Below the pieces are notes generated by a model. It searched no databases. It was given only the letters and a program-made list of their open reading frames with translations, and was not told the origin of the DNA. Both the position numbers and the translations under genes were made by a program. DNA of 64,000 bases from Limoniibacter endophyticus. GTDB lineage: Bacteria > Pseudomonadota > Alphaproteobacteria > Rhizobiales > Rhizobiaceae. Below, one piece after another: positions 36,640 through 46,205 of this stretch; positions within the stretch are counted from its first letter, which is position 1, and each line of letters opens with the position of its first letter. Location of the stretch: assembly GCF_014652835.1 (NCBI RefSeq), contig NZ_BMZO01000009.1:167675-231674 (forward strand), in the 5' to 3' direction.

Positions 36640-37557
36640 TCAGTTGCGCCGGTTGGCGATGAAATCTGCCGTCTGGCGCAATACGTCGGCACGTTCATCA
36701 AAGGGCGTGAGCAAATCCTTGGCCTGCGCAACCAGGCCATTTAGCTGTTGACGGGTCCAATCCGGGCCGTGCATGGCGGCAAGCGTGGCTTTCCCGGCAG
36801 CAACGTCCTTACCCGCCGTTTTACCAAGGGTCGCGGTATCTGCAGTCAGATCGAGAAGATCATCGGCAAGCTGGAAAGCCAGACCAATGGCCGCGCCATA
36901 TTCGGTCATCCGGGTCCGATCCTCATCGCTGGCGTCGGCCAGAATGGCACCTGCCTCACAAGCGAAACGGATCAGCGCGCCGGTCTTCATGGCCTGCAGA
37001 CGAATAATGCCTTCTTCACCCGGATGGGCTTTCTCGGCGGCCATGTCGAACATCTGGCCGCCCACCATCCCTCCAAGGCCGGAGGCACGCGCAAGACCAG
37101 AAACGAGCGCGACCTTGGCGTCGAGCGCGAGCTCAGTTTCCGGTGACACGATTATATCGAAGGCAAGTGTCAAAAGCGCATCCCCTGCCAAGATAGCAGT
37201 CGCATCATCGAAAGCTTTGTGAACCGTAGGTCGGCCACGGCGCAGATCGTCATCATCCATGGCCGGCAGATCGTCATGAATCAACGAGTAGCAATGTATG
37301 CACTCAAGCGCCGCCGCCACGCGCAGGGAGGCACTCTCGTCGCCGCTGAAAAGGGCAGCGCTCTCCAGTACGAGAAACGGACGCAAACGCTTGCCACCGT
37401 TCAGCACACCGTGGCGCATGGCCTCCACAAGGCGGTCGGGGCGAGCAATCTCGCCATCTTGCGGGTGGGTGGACAATATCTCCCGTAATACCGCCTCGAT
37501 CATTGTCGCACGGTTTTGCAGGATGGTCTCGAACGGGGGCATCTTGGTGTTTTGCAT
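36640..37557 (-). CDS. ispA: Farnesyl diphosphate synthase (polyprenyl synthetase family)
   Basis: The 305-residue enzyme from ATG 37557 (GTG 37566 is an alternative) condenses isopentenyl diphosphate with DMAPP and GPP. It has the first aspartate-rich motif 'LIHDDLPAMDDDDLRRGRPT' and the second in 'AFQLADDLLDLTADTATLGK', plus 'NGGKRLRPFLVLESAALF'. Short-chain length determinants suggest C15. It converges with the transglycosylase gene. It fits with ispG upstream in one isoprenoid neighbourhood. Confidence 0.93.
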   Translation of the reverse strand: MQNTKMPPFETILQNRATMIEAVLREILSTHPQDGEIARPDRLVEAMRHGVLNGGKRLRPFLVLESAALFSGDESASLRVAAALECIHCYSLIHDDLPAMDDDDLRRGRPTVHKAFDDATAILAGDALLTLAFDIIVSPETELALDAKVALVSGLARASGLGGMVGGQMFDMAAEKAHPGEEGIIRLQAMKTGALIRFACEAGAILADASDEDRTRMTEYGAAIGLAFQLADDLLDLTADTATLGKTAGKDVAAGKATLAAMHGPDWTRQQLNGLVAQAKDLLTPFDERADVLRQTADFIANRRN

Positions 37558-37722
37558 GAGCGTCACCGTTTAAGACAAATGTCGAGGGCGTCAAGCAAAT
37601 TCCTGGCGCATCGTTCACTTCCGCGCCATGGCAGCAATTCCTTCCATTTCATGGAGCACACACCGTTGCGCAATGACGGCTCTGCCTTTATCGAGGAAGG
37701 ACAATGAGGGCGAGCAGGACGA

Positions 37723-38493
37723 ATGACAAACTCTTCCTACGAGCCGGAGGTCGAACCCGATGACGGGCTGCTGGCCAAAGAACCGGAACGGAAGACATTG
37801 ATACGCCGGCGCAGACGCCGAAGCGGCCTCCTTCGACGCGTCCTGTTCTACGTCGTCATCGTGGCTATGATTCCGCTGGCGCTGACGATCCTGTATATTC
37901 CGTCTTTCGTACACCCGATCTCGACCCTCATGGTTCGCGACCTCGTAGCCTTCCAGGGTTACGATCGGAGGTGGGTGCCGATCGACGAGATTTCCCCCAA
38001 CCTCGTCAACGCGGTCATCATGTCTGAAGACGGGCAGTATTGTTCGCATCAAGGTATAGACTGGACGGCTATGCGCTCTGTCATCGACAGCGCCATGTCT
38101 GGTGACGACGATACGCGTGGTGCCTCCACTATCCCGATGCAGACTGTGAAGAATCTCTTCCTCTGGAATGGTCGCTCCTACGTTCGAAAGGCATTGGAAG
38201 CACCGCTGGCGCTCTATTTCGACTTCTTCATGCCCAAGCGCCGACTGATGGAGATCTATCTCAATATTGCAGAGTGGGGATCCGGCATCTATGGTGCGGA
38301 AGCCGCCGCCCAACACCATTTCGGCCGTTCGGCGGCAGAATTGACGGCACGACAAGGCGCACTTCTTGCGGTAAGCCTTCCCAATCCGATAACCCGAAAT
38401 GCCGGCAAGCCGGGCCCCGGTCTATCTCGCCTTGCCAATCGCATTCAGGCGCGCGCCCGCCAGTCTGGGGCCTATGTCGGATGCGTACGCTGA
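37723..38493 (+). CDS. mtgA: Monofunctional biosynthetic peptidoglycan transglycosylase
   Basis: The 256-residue protein has a basic cytosolic N-terminus (residues 1-40, with a run of arginines), one membrane helix (about 42-66), then a GT51 glycosyltransferase domain: '[20 protein letters not shown]' with catalytic glutamate, '[19 protein letters not shown]', and '[20 protein letters not shown]'. It polymerises lipid II into glycan strands without a transpeptidase domain. AGGA precedes the ATG. It lies upstream of rpmF. Confidence 0.95.
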   Translation: MTNSSYEPEVEPDDGLLAKEPERKTLIRRRRRRSGLLRRVLFYVVIVAMIPLALTILYIPSFVHPISTLMVRDLVAFQGYDRRWVPIDEISPNLVNAVIMSEDGQYCSHQGIDWTAMRSVIDSAMSGDDDTRGASTIPMQTVKNLFLWNGRSYVRKALEAPLALYFDFFMPKRRLMEIYLNIAEWGSGIYGAEAAAQHHFGRSAAELTARQGALLAVSLPNPITRNAGKPGPGLSRLANRIQARARQSGAYVGCVR

Positions 38494-38644
38494 TTTGCGC
38501 GTATCTGCATAAAAAATGACTCAGAACACTGGTCAAAGCCGGCTCAACGGTGTATAGCCACGCCAACTTCATGACTTCTGAGCCGTGATGAGCTGCATTT
38601 CGTTGCTCTGTTCGGCTTGTGATTAGACCGAGTGAGCAAAGCAA

Positions 38645-38824
38645 ATGGCTGTACCTAAACGAAAAACCTCGCCTTCCAAGCGCGGCATGCGCCGTTCGGC
38701 CGATGCGCTGAAGGCTCCGACCTATGTCGAAGACAAGAATTCCGGCGAACTGCGCCGCCCACACCATGTCGACCTGAAGAGCGGCATGTATCGTGGTCGT
38801 CAGGTTATCGAGCCGAAGAGCTAA
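38645..38824 (+). CDS. rpmF: 50S ribosomal protein L32
   Basis: A 59-residue basic protein, [20 protein letters not shown] followed by a segment ending [10 protein letters not shown]. The opening [17 protein letters not shown] is diagnostic of bacterial L32. The zinc-binding cysteines found in some phyla are absent, as usual for proteobacteria. It lies downstream of mtgA and is closed by a strong terminator. I found it by inspecting the gap. Confidence 0.96.
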   Translation: MAVPKRKTSPSKRGMRRSADALKAPTYVEDKNSGELRRPHHVDLKSGMYRGRQVIEPKS

Positions 38825-38849
38825 TTTCGGCATATTGTCTACTATTATG

Positions 38850-38879
38850 AAAAACCGCCGGTCATTATCGGCGGTTTTT
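38850..38879. terminator. Bidirectional Rho-independent terminator
   Basis: AAAAACCGCCG and CGGCGGTTTTT form an 11-base perfect stem with eight-base loop, between convergent rpmF and phaR. Confidence 0.95.
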
Positions 38880-38901
38880 CATTGCCTGCTTTTCTTTGAG
38901 A

Positions 38902-39531
38902 TCAGCCATCAAGAGCGTCAAGACGCTTCTGCATCGCAGCCAACTGCTCCCGCAAAAGCTCAAGTTCTTCTTTTTTTCCTGATGACGAAGACGTCGCTTC
39001 CGCATCATTACCATTGGCAGGCGCATCATCACATGGCACATCGCTGTTTGCCCGCGCCCCTACATTGCTGAACGCGCTCCATGTCTGCTGCCAGAGTTCC
39101 AGACTGCGTAACGCCTGCTCCTCGAACATCTTCATTGAGGCCGCAAACTCATTTGCGCTGTAACTCGCCTTCTTCTCCGAACCCGCTTCCTTGCGGATAC
39201 GATCGCGCTCCTGTGCAAAGGCTGACATGGATCGCTCGAGAAAATCTGGAACGATAGTCTGCATCTGATCGCCATAAAAGGCGATAAGCTGGCGCAGAAA
39301 CTGGTTTGGCAGAAGGTTCTCGCCTTGCTTATTTTCCAGTTCAAAGATGATCTGCGTCAGCACCGAATGAGTCAGGTCGTCGCCCGTTTTGGCATCCTGA
39401 ACTGAAAATTCCTCGCCACGCCGGATCATGACAGCGAGATCATCGAGTGTGATATAGGTGCTGGTGCCTGTATTATAGAGCCGGCGATTGGCATATTTCT
39501 TGATGACAACCGGACCAGTCTTCACGGACAT
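38902..39531 (-). CDS. phaR: Polyhydroxyalkanoate synthesis repressor PhaR
   Basis: The 209-residue protein begins with the PHB/PHA accumulation DNA-binding domain 'VVIKKYANRRLYNTGTSTYI' and continues through 'LTQIIFELENKQGE', the phasin-like region, and a C-terminal heptad helix (ELELLREQLAAMQKRLDAL). PhaR represses phasin and granule genes and also modulates carbon flux globally; it is released by binding polyhydroxybutyrate. It is divergent from phbA, and the 326-base spacer probably carries both promoters and PhaR sites. Confidence 0.94.
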   Translation of the reverse strand: MSVKTGPVVIKKYANRRLYNTGTSTYITLDDLAVMIRRGEEFSVQDAKTGDDLTHSVLTQIIFELENKQGENLLPNQFLRQLIAFYGDQMQTIVPDFLERSMSAFAQERDRIRKEAGSEKKASYSANEFAASMKMFEEQALRSLELWQQTWSAFSNVGARANSDVPCDDAPANGNDAEATSSSSGKKEELELLREQLAAMQKRLDALDG

Positions 39532-39857
39532 TCACAGCTCTCCTGCGCGGGTGCTTCTCTGGCGATATGGCTTGATTGCCGACACAGCAAAACTGACGAT
39601 AGTCACAAAAGGCGGCACGATAAAGCTCTTTTGTGCAGTGCGGTGGAATCCGCCGGTTGCGTCTCCCATATGAGCCGTAATGCGCGCTCAAGCACGTTGA
39701 CTTGCTGCCGCGTAGGTGCAACGGGCGCATGAAGGGCTGCATGCTTTCTTCGAAGGCCGATGCGGTTTTTGGCTCGCTGCATCTGAAATACTCATGACCG
39801 GCGAGTGAAAAAGCGCGGTAGACTAAGTCCCGAAAAGTATTTGTCGAGGAACAGCTC
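39532..39857. promoter_or_regulatory. Divergent control region between phaR and phbA
   Basis: This 326-base spacer has no credible gene. It holds TGC-rich half-sites (gggctgcatgc and ctcgctgcatctg) resembling the TGC-type elements described for PhaR-bound promoters, but I cannot assign exact operators or -35/-10 boxes. Confidence 0.4.
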
Positions 39858-41054
39858 ATGACATCGCAACTTGCCTCCGGAGACAATATTGTCATCGTAT
39901 CTGCCGCCAGAACACCCGTGGGTGCATTCAATGGCGCCTTTGCCGATGTGCCGGCACATGAGCTTGGCACCATCGCGATCAGGGCCGCGCTCGAACGCGC
40001 GAATGTCGAGGGAGCGGAAGTCGACGAAGTAATTCTCGGTCAGGTCCTGACTGCCGGCCAGGGTCAAAACCCCGCGCGGCAGGCGGCTATGGCAGCTGGG
40101 GTCGCCATGGAGGCAAGCGCCTGGAGCCTTAATCAGGTTTGCGGGTCTGGTTTGCGGGCCGTGGCGCTCGGCATGCAGCAGATAGCATTGGGCGATGCAA
40201 AAATCGTCGTGGCGGGCGGCCAGGAATCCATGTCCCTTGCCCCACACTGCCAGTCACTGCGCAAGGGCGCCCGCATGGGAAGCGTCGAGTTAATCGATAC
40301 AATGATCAAGGACGGCCTGACCGATGCCTTTTACGGATATCACATGGGCATCACGGCCGAAAATGTCGCGCGCGCCTTCCAGCTCAGTCGCGCGGAGCAG
40401 GATGCATTCGCCCTGTCTTCGCAGCATAAGGCCGAAGCGGCACAGAAGGCCAGGCGTTTCGCCGATGAGATCGCTCCAGTGACGCTGAAAAGCCGCAAAG
40501 GGGAAACGCTGATCGTTCAGGACGAGTATATACGCCACGGCGCAACCATTGAGATGATGGAAAAGCTGCGCCCCGCCTTCGACAAAGAAGGCACCGTCAC
40601 CGCCGGCAATGCTTCGGGCATCAATGATGGAGCGGCTGCACTCCTGCTGATGCGCGAAAGCGAAGCCGCTCGGCGAAACCTGATACCGCTTGCCCGCATC
40701 GCCTCCTGGGCGACCGCCGGTGTCGACCCCCAGGTCATGGGGACCGGGCCGATCCCAGCAACCCGCCGCGCTCTAGAGAAAGCGGGCTGGCGTGTTGGCG
40801 ATCTTGATCTTGTCGAAGCCAACGAAGCCTTCGCTGCACAAGCCTGCGCCGTCGCGCGTGAACTTGCTCTTGATCCCGACATCGTCAATGTCAATGGAGG
40901 GGCCATCGCCATAGGCCATCCCATCGGGGCGTCTGGCGCACGCATTGCGACCACCTTGCTTTACGAAATGAAACGCCGGAAGGCCGTAAAAGGCCTTGCG
41001 ACCCTTTGCATCGGTGGTGGCATGGGTGTTGCCATATGCTTTGAGGCCTTGTGA
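39858..41054 (+). CDS. phbA: Acetyl-CoA acetyltransferase (beta-ketothiolase)
   Basis: The 398-residue thiolase condenses two acetyl-CoA to acetoacetyl-CoA, the first step to polyhydroxybutyrate. Active-site elements are the nucleophilic Cys in '[20 protein letters not shown]', His in '[15 protein letters not shown]' and the second Cys in '[12 protein letters not shown]'. GAGGAACAG precedes the ATG. In relatives the acetoacetyl-CoA reductase gene phbB follows directly; here an AT-rich gene-poor stretch follows instead. It is divergent from phaR. Confidence 0.95.
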   Translation: MTSQLASGDNIVIVSAARTPVGAFNGAFADVPAHELGTIAIRAALERANVEGAEVDEVILGQVLTAGQGQNPARQAAMAAGVAMEASAWSLNQVCGSGLRAVALGMQQIALGDAKIVVAGGQESMSLAPHCQSLRKGARMGSVELIDTMIKDGLTDAFYGYHMGITAENVARAFQLSRAEQDAFALSSQHKAEAAQKARRFADEIAPVTLKSRKGETLIVQDEYIRHGATIEMMEKLRPAFDKEGTVTAGNASGINDGAAALLLMRESEAARRNLIPLARIASWATAGVDPQVMGTGPIPATRRALEKAGWRVGDLDLVEANEAFAAQACAVARELALDPDIVNVNGGAIAIGHPIGASGARIATTLLYEMKRRKAVKGLATLCIGGGMGVAICFEAL

Positions 41055-41180
41055 GCAACCGTTAAGCTTTTACCAGCTGAAAGACATTCCGGCATTTTTA
41101 CCGAATCAGAATATGGTCGGCTTCATCGAGTTCGCTACAAGATTTAGCAGTGAACAAATAGAGAACTTAATACAATCTAT

Positions 41181-41201
41181 GATTCGTGTCCGATTCGTTC
41201 C
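41181..41201. repeat. 21-bp repeat unit, left copy
   Basis: GATTCGTGTCC followed by GATTCGTTCC. It differs at one base from 41459-41479, about 280 bases downstream. Confidence 0.7.
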
Positions 41202-41458
41202 TCATTTGATCGGAAAGTTAATGTCCTACGGACCACGGGGCTCACTCTTCTTCAAATCGACGGAAAAGTGGAGTCGTGTCATAGTGTTAAGACATTCTTA
41301 GGTGCCAATGATGAATTCGCGGGCAAAAGTTAATATTGCTGCTGGAAGCCGGTCACCACACGTTAAAGATGCATCGCCATGATTCATCATCTGGACACAA
41401 TCTACGCTGACTAATCTATATCTAGCCGTGAACAAAACCAGAAAGATCAGAAGTGGCC

Positions 41459-41491
41459 GATTCGTCTCCGATTCGTTCCAGAGTCGTTCCA
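41459..41491. repeat. Three tandem 11-bp iteron-like repeats
   Basis: GATTCGTCTCC, GATTCGTTCCA and GAGTCGTTCCA follow one another directly. The first two match the copy at 41181-41201 with one mismatch. Such iterons can be protein-binding arrays or recombination scars; function is unknown. Confidence 0.7.
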
Positions 41492-41613
41492 AATCTTAAA
41501 ATAAGCGCTTTTGCCGCTTCCTATGGAAGGACTTTCCCGATAAGGCTGTCGTCGTTTGAACCGCTGCGGCGGGATAAGCGCAGACCATTTCGATAGAGAG
41601 AAATTGCAGGGGC

Positions 41614-44600
41614 ATGACCCTGATCGACAAAACGCCAAACCTGTCGCGCCTGTCCGGGCGTGACGTGACAGCCGTTCTGGGTCCAACCAACACCGGCAAG
41701 ACGCACCTCGCCATAGAGCGCATGGTTTCGCATTCCAGCGGCACCATCGGCCTTCCCCTGCGTCTTTTGGCGCGCGAGGTCTATGGTCGCGTGTGCGAAA
41801 AGGTCGGTGTTCAGCATGTGGCGCTGGTCACGGGTGAAGAAAAAATCCAGCCTGCCGGTGCGCGCTATTTCGTTTGCACTGTCGAAGCAATGCCGCGCGA
41901 GGCGAAAACAGCCTTTGTCGCCATAGACGAGGTGCAACTCGCCGCAGACCTCGAACGCGGACATATTTTCACCGACCGCATTCTAAACCTTCGGGGACGG
42001 GACGAAACCCTTCTTCTTGGTTCGTCATCTATCCGGGGACTGCTCGAAAAGCTTTTACCGGGTATCTCCGTCATTACACGTCCGCGCCTGTCGCAACTGC
42101 TTTACGCAGGTTCGAAGAAGATTACCCGCCTCCCGCGGCGCAGTGCGATCGTCGCTTTCTCGGCGGACGAGGTCTATGCGATCGCCGAGCTCATCCGCCG
42201 CCAGCGCGGCGCCGCGGCCGTAGTGCTTGGGGCTTTATCGCCCCGTACCCGCAATGCGCAAGTGGAGCTCTACCAGTCCGGCGATGTCGATTATATTGTC
42301 GCGACCGACGCGATTGGCATGGGCCTCAATCTGGACGTCGATCACGTCGCCTTTGCCCAGCAAAGAAAGTTCGACGGCTTCCAGTATCGCGATCTGACGC
42401 CTGCTGAGCTTGGCCAGATCGCCGGACGCGCGGGTCGCCATCTGCGCGACGGCACGTTTGGCGTAACGGGGCAGGTCGATCCTTTCGACGAAGAACTGGT
42501 GCAGCGACTGGAGGCACACCACTTTGATCCGCTCAAAGTCCTGCAATGGCGTAACGCTACTCTGGATTTCTCATCGCTTAATTCCTTGAAGAGCTCGCTC
42601 GACGTGGTTCCTGATTTGGGGGGATTGACGCGCGCACTGCCCGCCGTCGATCAAAAGGCGTTCGACTTCGTGACACGTGACGAGGAAACACGTGCTCTCG
42701 CGGATCGTCGCGACCGCATTGCCTTACTCTGGGATGCCTGCGCCCTGCCCGACTACCGCCGCATTACGCCTGCACAGCACGCGGAACTTGTCGGTTCGAT
42801 CTTCGTCGATCTTGCGAAGCGGGGACATGTCGATGAAACTTTCATGGCCGAGCAGGTAGAACGGGCCAACCGCCTCGATGGCGAAATCGACACACTGTCC
42901 CACCGGATTGCGCAGATCCGGACATGGACTTATGTGTCGAATCGCCCCGGGTGGCTGGCCGATCCGCTACATTGGCAAGAAAAAACACGTGATATAGAGG
43001 ATAGGCTGTCTGATGCACTGCATGAACGGTTGACGAAACGCTTCGTAGACCGCAGGACTTCCGTGCTCATGAAGCGGCTGAGAGAGAATACGATGATTGA
43101 AGCTGAAATCAGCCCGGAGGGGGCTGTTCTGGTGGAAGGCCACCACGTCGGCGAATTGCAGGGCTTTCGCTTTACGGCGGATGCCAGCGCTGGCGGCGAG
43201 GACGCGAAGGCTGTAAAGGCTGCCGCGCAAAAGGCACTGGCTGCGGAGTTCGACCGTCGCGCTGACCGATTCGCTGTCGCGGCCAATGGTGATTTCGCAT
43301 TGGCCTCCGATGGCATCGTGCGCTGGATTGGCGCGCCGGTGGCAACGCTGACCACTGGCGATTCGGTTCTGAAGCCGCGGCTTGTGCTGCTTGCCGATGA
43401 ACAACTGACGGGACCTGCTCGCGACAAGGTGATGGAGCGCGCCCAGCGGTTTGTCAGCTATCAGATCGAAACACTTCTGAAGCCGCTCGTCGATCTTTCC
43501 GAAGCGGCCGCACTCGAAGGCATGGCACGCGGTATCGCCTTCCGTCTCGTCGAGAATTACGGCAGCCTCAACCGTCGCGATATCATAGAGGAAGTGCGGG
43601 CACTCGATCAGGACGCTCGCGGCGCGCTGCGTCGCCTCGGCGTTCGCTTTGGCGCCTATCACATTTTCATTCCCGCTCTGCTCAAGCCTGCGCCGGCCGG
43701 ACTGTTGACACTGCTCTGGGCCTTGCAGAACGACGGCAAGGACAAGCCCGGCTTTGGCGACGTCGTCAATGCGCTTGCAACCGGTCGCACCTCGCTCGTC
43801 ACCGATACAAGCTTCGTCACGGAGTTTTACAAACTCGGCGGCTTCCGCAACCTTGGTCGTCGCGCTGTGCGCTTCGACATACTAGAGCGCCTTGCCGATT
43901 TGATCCGCGCTGCGCTGGCATTCAAGCCAGGTGCAGGTCATCGCCCGGAAGGTGCCGTTGATGGCCGCACCTTTACTGTTACTGCCGGAATGATGTCGAT
44001 TCTCGGCGCGACACCCGAGGACATGGAGCAGATACTGAAGGCGTTGGGCTACCGCGCCGAGCCTAAGCAGGCGGCCGAGTACGAAGAGCTCCTGGCGCGC
44101 ATCGACGCCCACGTGGCTGCACCTGTTACCGCCACAGACGAAACCAAAGCAATCGAGACGTCGGAGCAAACTGAGAACTCATCGGAAGCAACTGCGCCCG
44201 CTGATGAGAGCCAAGCCTCTGATACCGCCGAGCAACCTGTGGAAGAAGAGGCGGCGGCAGCAGCACCTTCCGCAGAGAAGCAGCCAACCACTGCTGCCGA
44301 AGAGGAAGAACCGAAGATCGTTCTTCTCTGGCGTCAGAGCCGCTTCGAGGATCGTCAGCCGCGTGGCAATCGCCAGAATGCTGGCAAAGGCCGGCCGCAG
44401 CGCGGGCAGGAAGCTCGTGAGGGTGGTGAAGGTCAACGTCGCGACGGCAATGGTTTCAACAAGCCCCGCGACGGCAAACCCCAGCGTGATCGCAATCATC
44501 AGCGCCCGCATCGCGACAAACCGCAAGGTAACCGCCCGCAAAAGCCACGCGAGGAGAAACCGGTACGGATCGACCCGGATTCGCCTTTCGCAAAGCTTGC

Positions 44601-44628
44601 AGCGCTGAAAGATAAGCTCGGCAAGTAA
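41614..44628 (+). CDS. Suv3-like DEAD/DExH RNA helicase with disordered basic tail
   Basis: The 1004-residue protein opens with helicase motif I 'AVLGPTNTGKTHLAIERMVS', motif II 'FVAIDEVQLAADLERG', and motif VI-like 'LTPAELGQIAGRAGRHLRDG'. This is the Suv3/mitochondrial degradosome helicase family. A large middle region (about 420-830) is all alpha/beta. From about 830 the protein becomes glutamate/alanine-rich and then Arg/Gly/Gln-rich (RDGKPQRDRNHQRPHRDKPQ), typical of an unstructured RNA-binding tail. It probably unwinds RNA in ribosome or decay processes. It begins a block with S4 and fdxA genes conserved in alphaproteobacteria. Confidence 0.9.
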   Translation: MTLIDKTPNLSRLSGRDVTAVLGPTNTGKTHLAIERMVSHSSGTIGLPLRLLAREVYGRVCEKVGVQHVALVTGEEKIQPAGARYFVCTVEAMPREAKTAFVAIDEVQLAADLERGHIFTDRILNLRGRDETLLLGSSSIRGLLEKLLPGISVITRPRLSQLLYAGSKKITRLPRRSAIVAFSADEVYAIAELIRRQRGAAAVVLGALSPRTRNAQVELYQSGDVDYIVATDAIGMGLNLDVDHVAFAQQRKFDGFQYRDLTPAELGQIAGRAGRHLRDGTFGVTGQVDPFDEELVQRLEAHHFDPLKVLQWRNATLDFSSLNSLKSSLDVVPDLGGLTRALPAVDQKAFDFVTRDEETRALADRRDRIALLWDACALPDYRRITPAQHAELVGSIFVDLAKRGHVDETFMAEQVERANRLDGEIDTLSHRIAQIRTWTYVSNRPGWLADPLHWQEKTRDIEDRLSDALHERLTKRFVDRRTSVLMKRLRENTMIEAEISPEGAVLVEGHHVGELQGFRFTADASAGGEDAKAVKAAAQKALAAEFDRRADRFAVAANGDFALASDGIVRWIGAPVATLTTGDSVLKPRLVLLADEQLTGPARDKVMERAQRFVSYQIETLLKPLVDLSEAAALEGMARGIAFRLVENYGSLNRRDIIEEVRALDQDARGALRRLGVRFGAYHIFIPALLKPAPAGLLTLLWALQNDGKDKPGFGDVVNALATGRTSLVTDTSFVTEFYKLGGFRNLGRRAVRFDILERLADLIRAALAFKPGAGHRPEGAVDGRTFTVTAGMMSILGATPEDMEQILKALGYRAEPKQAAEYEELLARIDAHVAAPVTATDETKAIETSEQTENSSEATAPADESQASDTAEQPVEEEAAAAAPSAEKQPTTAAEEEEPKIVLLWRQSRFEDRQPRGNRQNAGKGRPQRGQEAREGGEGQRRDGNGFNKPRDGKPQRDRNHQRPHRDKPQGNRPQKPREEKPVRIDPDSPFAKLAALKDKLGK

Positions 44629-44717
44629 GAAAAGAAGAGGTCGCATTTTGCGGCCTCTTTCGCATCCAAGCCGGCTATCTTTGCATTATACCTTGAGTGT
44701 CTTGCTTCGGAGCTTGC

Positions 44718-45098
44718 ATGCAAAGCGATCGTCAACGCATAGATAAATGGCTGTTCTTTACCCGCGTCGTGAAGTCACGGACATTGGCCGCAGAGCTTGC
44801 TTCCTCCGGGCGCATTCGCGTCAATCGCGAAAAGATCGACAAACCAGGTTATAGCATCAAGCTTGGCGACGTTCTGACAATAGCTCTTGATCACCGCGTT
44901 CTTGTCTATCGCGTTCTCGATCTGGGAGAAAGGCGCGGACCCGCGCCCGAGGCGCAGATGCTTTACGAGGATCTGTCGCCGCCAATCGAACCACGCAACA
45001 AATTATCCCTTGCGGAGCCAGCACCCGTGAAGACAGGCGGTGACTGGAAGCAGGCACGCCGGGAGGTTGATCGGCTCAAGCGCAGCAACGATTTCTGA
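44718..45098 (+). CDS. S4-domain RNA-binding protein (Hsp15/HslR-like)
   Basis: ATG 44718 with GGAGCTTGC upstream gives 126 residues. The first 60 form an S4 domain: 'QRIDKWLFFTRVVKSRTLAA' then 'SSGRIRVNREKIDKPGYSIK'. The second half has a basic tail. Hsp15 homologues recognise stalled 50S subunits carrying nascent peptidyl-tRNA. It follows the helicase by 89 bases in the same orientation, consistent with a shared role in RNA or ribosome quality control. Confidence 0.9.
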   Translation: MQSDRQRIDKWLFFTRVVKSRTLAAELASSGRIRVNREKIDKPGYSIKLGDVLTIALDHRVLVYRVLDLGERRGPAPEAQMLYEDLSPPIEPRNKLSLAEPAPVKTGGDWKQARREVDRLKRSNDF

Positions 45099-45263
45099 GC
45101 TTTGCAAATTGGCAAGAGGGCGGTTGCAGCGACAGGCTTGCGCAGTTGCCCCAAAGGGACTAGGTGAACGCAAGCAATCGCAGTGGGGTGACAGGCCGCT
45201 GCCTCCAATCGAAGATAAAAAGTGCCATATCGAGGCACCTGTAAAAATGCCGGAGCACGTCTC

Positions 45264-45602
45264 ATGCCGTATGTCGTCACCGACAACTGCATTAAATGCA
45301 AATATACCGATTGCGTGGAAGTCTGCCCTGTCGACTGCTTTTATGAAGGCGAGAACATGCTCGTCATTCATCCGGACGAGTGCATCGACTGCGGCGTTTG
45401 CGAGCCGGAATGTCCAGCCGAAGCGATCAAGCCCGACACCGAACCCGGTCTTGAGAGCTGGCTTGAGCTGAATACTAAATATGCGCAGTCCTGGCCCAAT
45501 ATCACGCAGAAGAAGGATGCGCCGGCGGACGCGGCACAATTTGACGGTGAAACGGGCAAGCTGGAAAAATACTTTTCTCCGGAGCCCGGCAACGGCGACT
45601 GA
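45264..45602 (+). CDS. fdxA: Seven-iron ferredoxin FdxA
   Basis: ATG 45264, with CGGAG upstream, gives 112 residues. The N-terminal half carries two cluster motifs, '[18 protein letters not shown]' ([3Fe-4S] plus [4Fe-4S] type) and '[12 protein letters not shown]'. The second half is a helical extension ([20 protein letters not shown]) usual in alphaproteobacterial 7Fe ferredoxins. It carries electrons for low-potential reactions. It lies in the helicase-S4-fdxA-carD order conserved in the group. Confidence 0.95.
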   Translation: MPYVVTDNCIKCKYTDCVEVCPVDCFYEGENMLVIHPDECIDCGVCEPECPAEAIKPDTEPGLESWLELNTKYAQSWPNITQKKDAPADAAQFDGETGKLEKYFSPEPGNGD

Positions 45603-46205
45603 ATAGCATCGACGGCGCCCCCCCTTAATGCACTGCTGCCATTCTCCTGGATGGCGGGATTAACTGAGCAAAAAAATTATCCGGCTGAGGTTGATTCTCG
45701 GGGGCTGGATAGCTTGCGGCGATAACGTTGCCTCTGCCACCTGCGTGACACGCTCACATCCCTAAGTGAAACGTGACAAATACTAACGTTCTGAAACCCC
45801 TACGTTTTTGGCAGCTAAATTCTGATCGGCAAGTGAGAGCTCACGCAAAATCCCGTTCAGAAGTGAGAAATTTGATGCTTCGGACTCTTGCATTTTGAGT
45901 CGGCGCTATCGCAGTTTTGTGCAATTCCTTGATTCTTTCTAACTTTTGTGGTACCACAATATTCATATGTTGGTGACACAAGCTCTTTCGGCACGCCGCC
46001 TCTTCAGGCAGGCGAGCTTATCTCTGAAAGGAACGATTGTTGCTCTGGAATAGAGCGGCTGACCCTGGAGAGTCGGGATACGATATCTGTAGGGGCAGGC
46101 GGTTTATTGTCCAGCGACAGTCTTTGTGTTGCTGATATTCGCCAGTCTATCGACGGCCTTTGATCGGCCCATGCCGCCGATAATAACAGCAGGAGTTCAA
46201 GGCGT
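45603..46205. other. Long gene-free leader region before carD
   Basis: About 600 bases with no credible reading frame and high AT content in the centre. It includes the perfect palindrome at 45946-45959 and probably the carD promoter and long 5' leader. A small RNA here is possible but cannot be defined by eye. Confidence 0.5.
45946..45959. promoter_or_regulatory. Perfect 14-bp palindrome upstream of carD
   Basis: TTGTGGTACCACAA is fully self-complementary and located 247 bases upstream of the carD start. The TGGTACCA centre resembles operators of GntR/FadR-type regulators. No regulator gene is adjacent, so assignment is inference. Confidence 0.45.

Larger units (their letters stand above)
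41055..41613. other. AT-rich gene-poor stretch after phbA
   Basis: Visibly richer in A+T than its surroundings. The only frames are short (a possible 62-codon frame from about 41,113 to 41,301 with no recognisable family and no ribosome site). It contains related 11-bp repeats near 41,181 and 41,459. No remnant of phbB was found by eye. It probably includes the promoter of the helicase operon at its right end. Confidence 0.55.

Noticed and set aside
41113..41301. 62-codon frame beginning MVGFIEFATRFSSEQIENLI
   Set aside because: No ribosome site and no family; AT-rich context makes chance frames less likely to be excluded, so it is only noted inside the gene-poor stretch.
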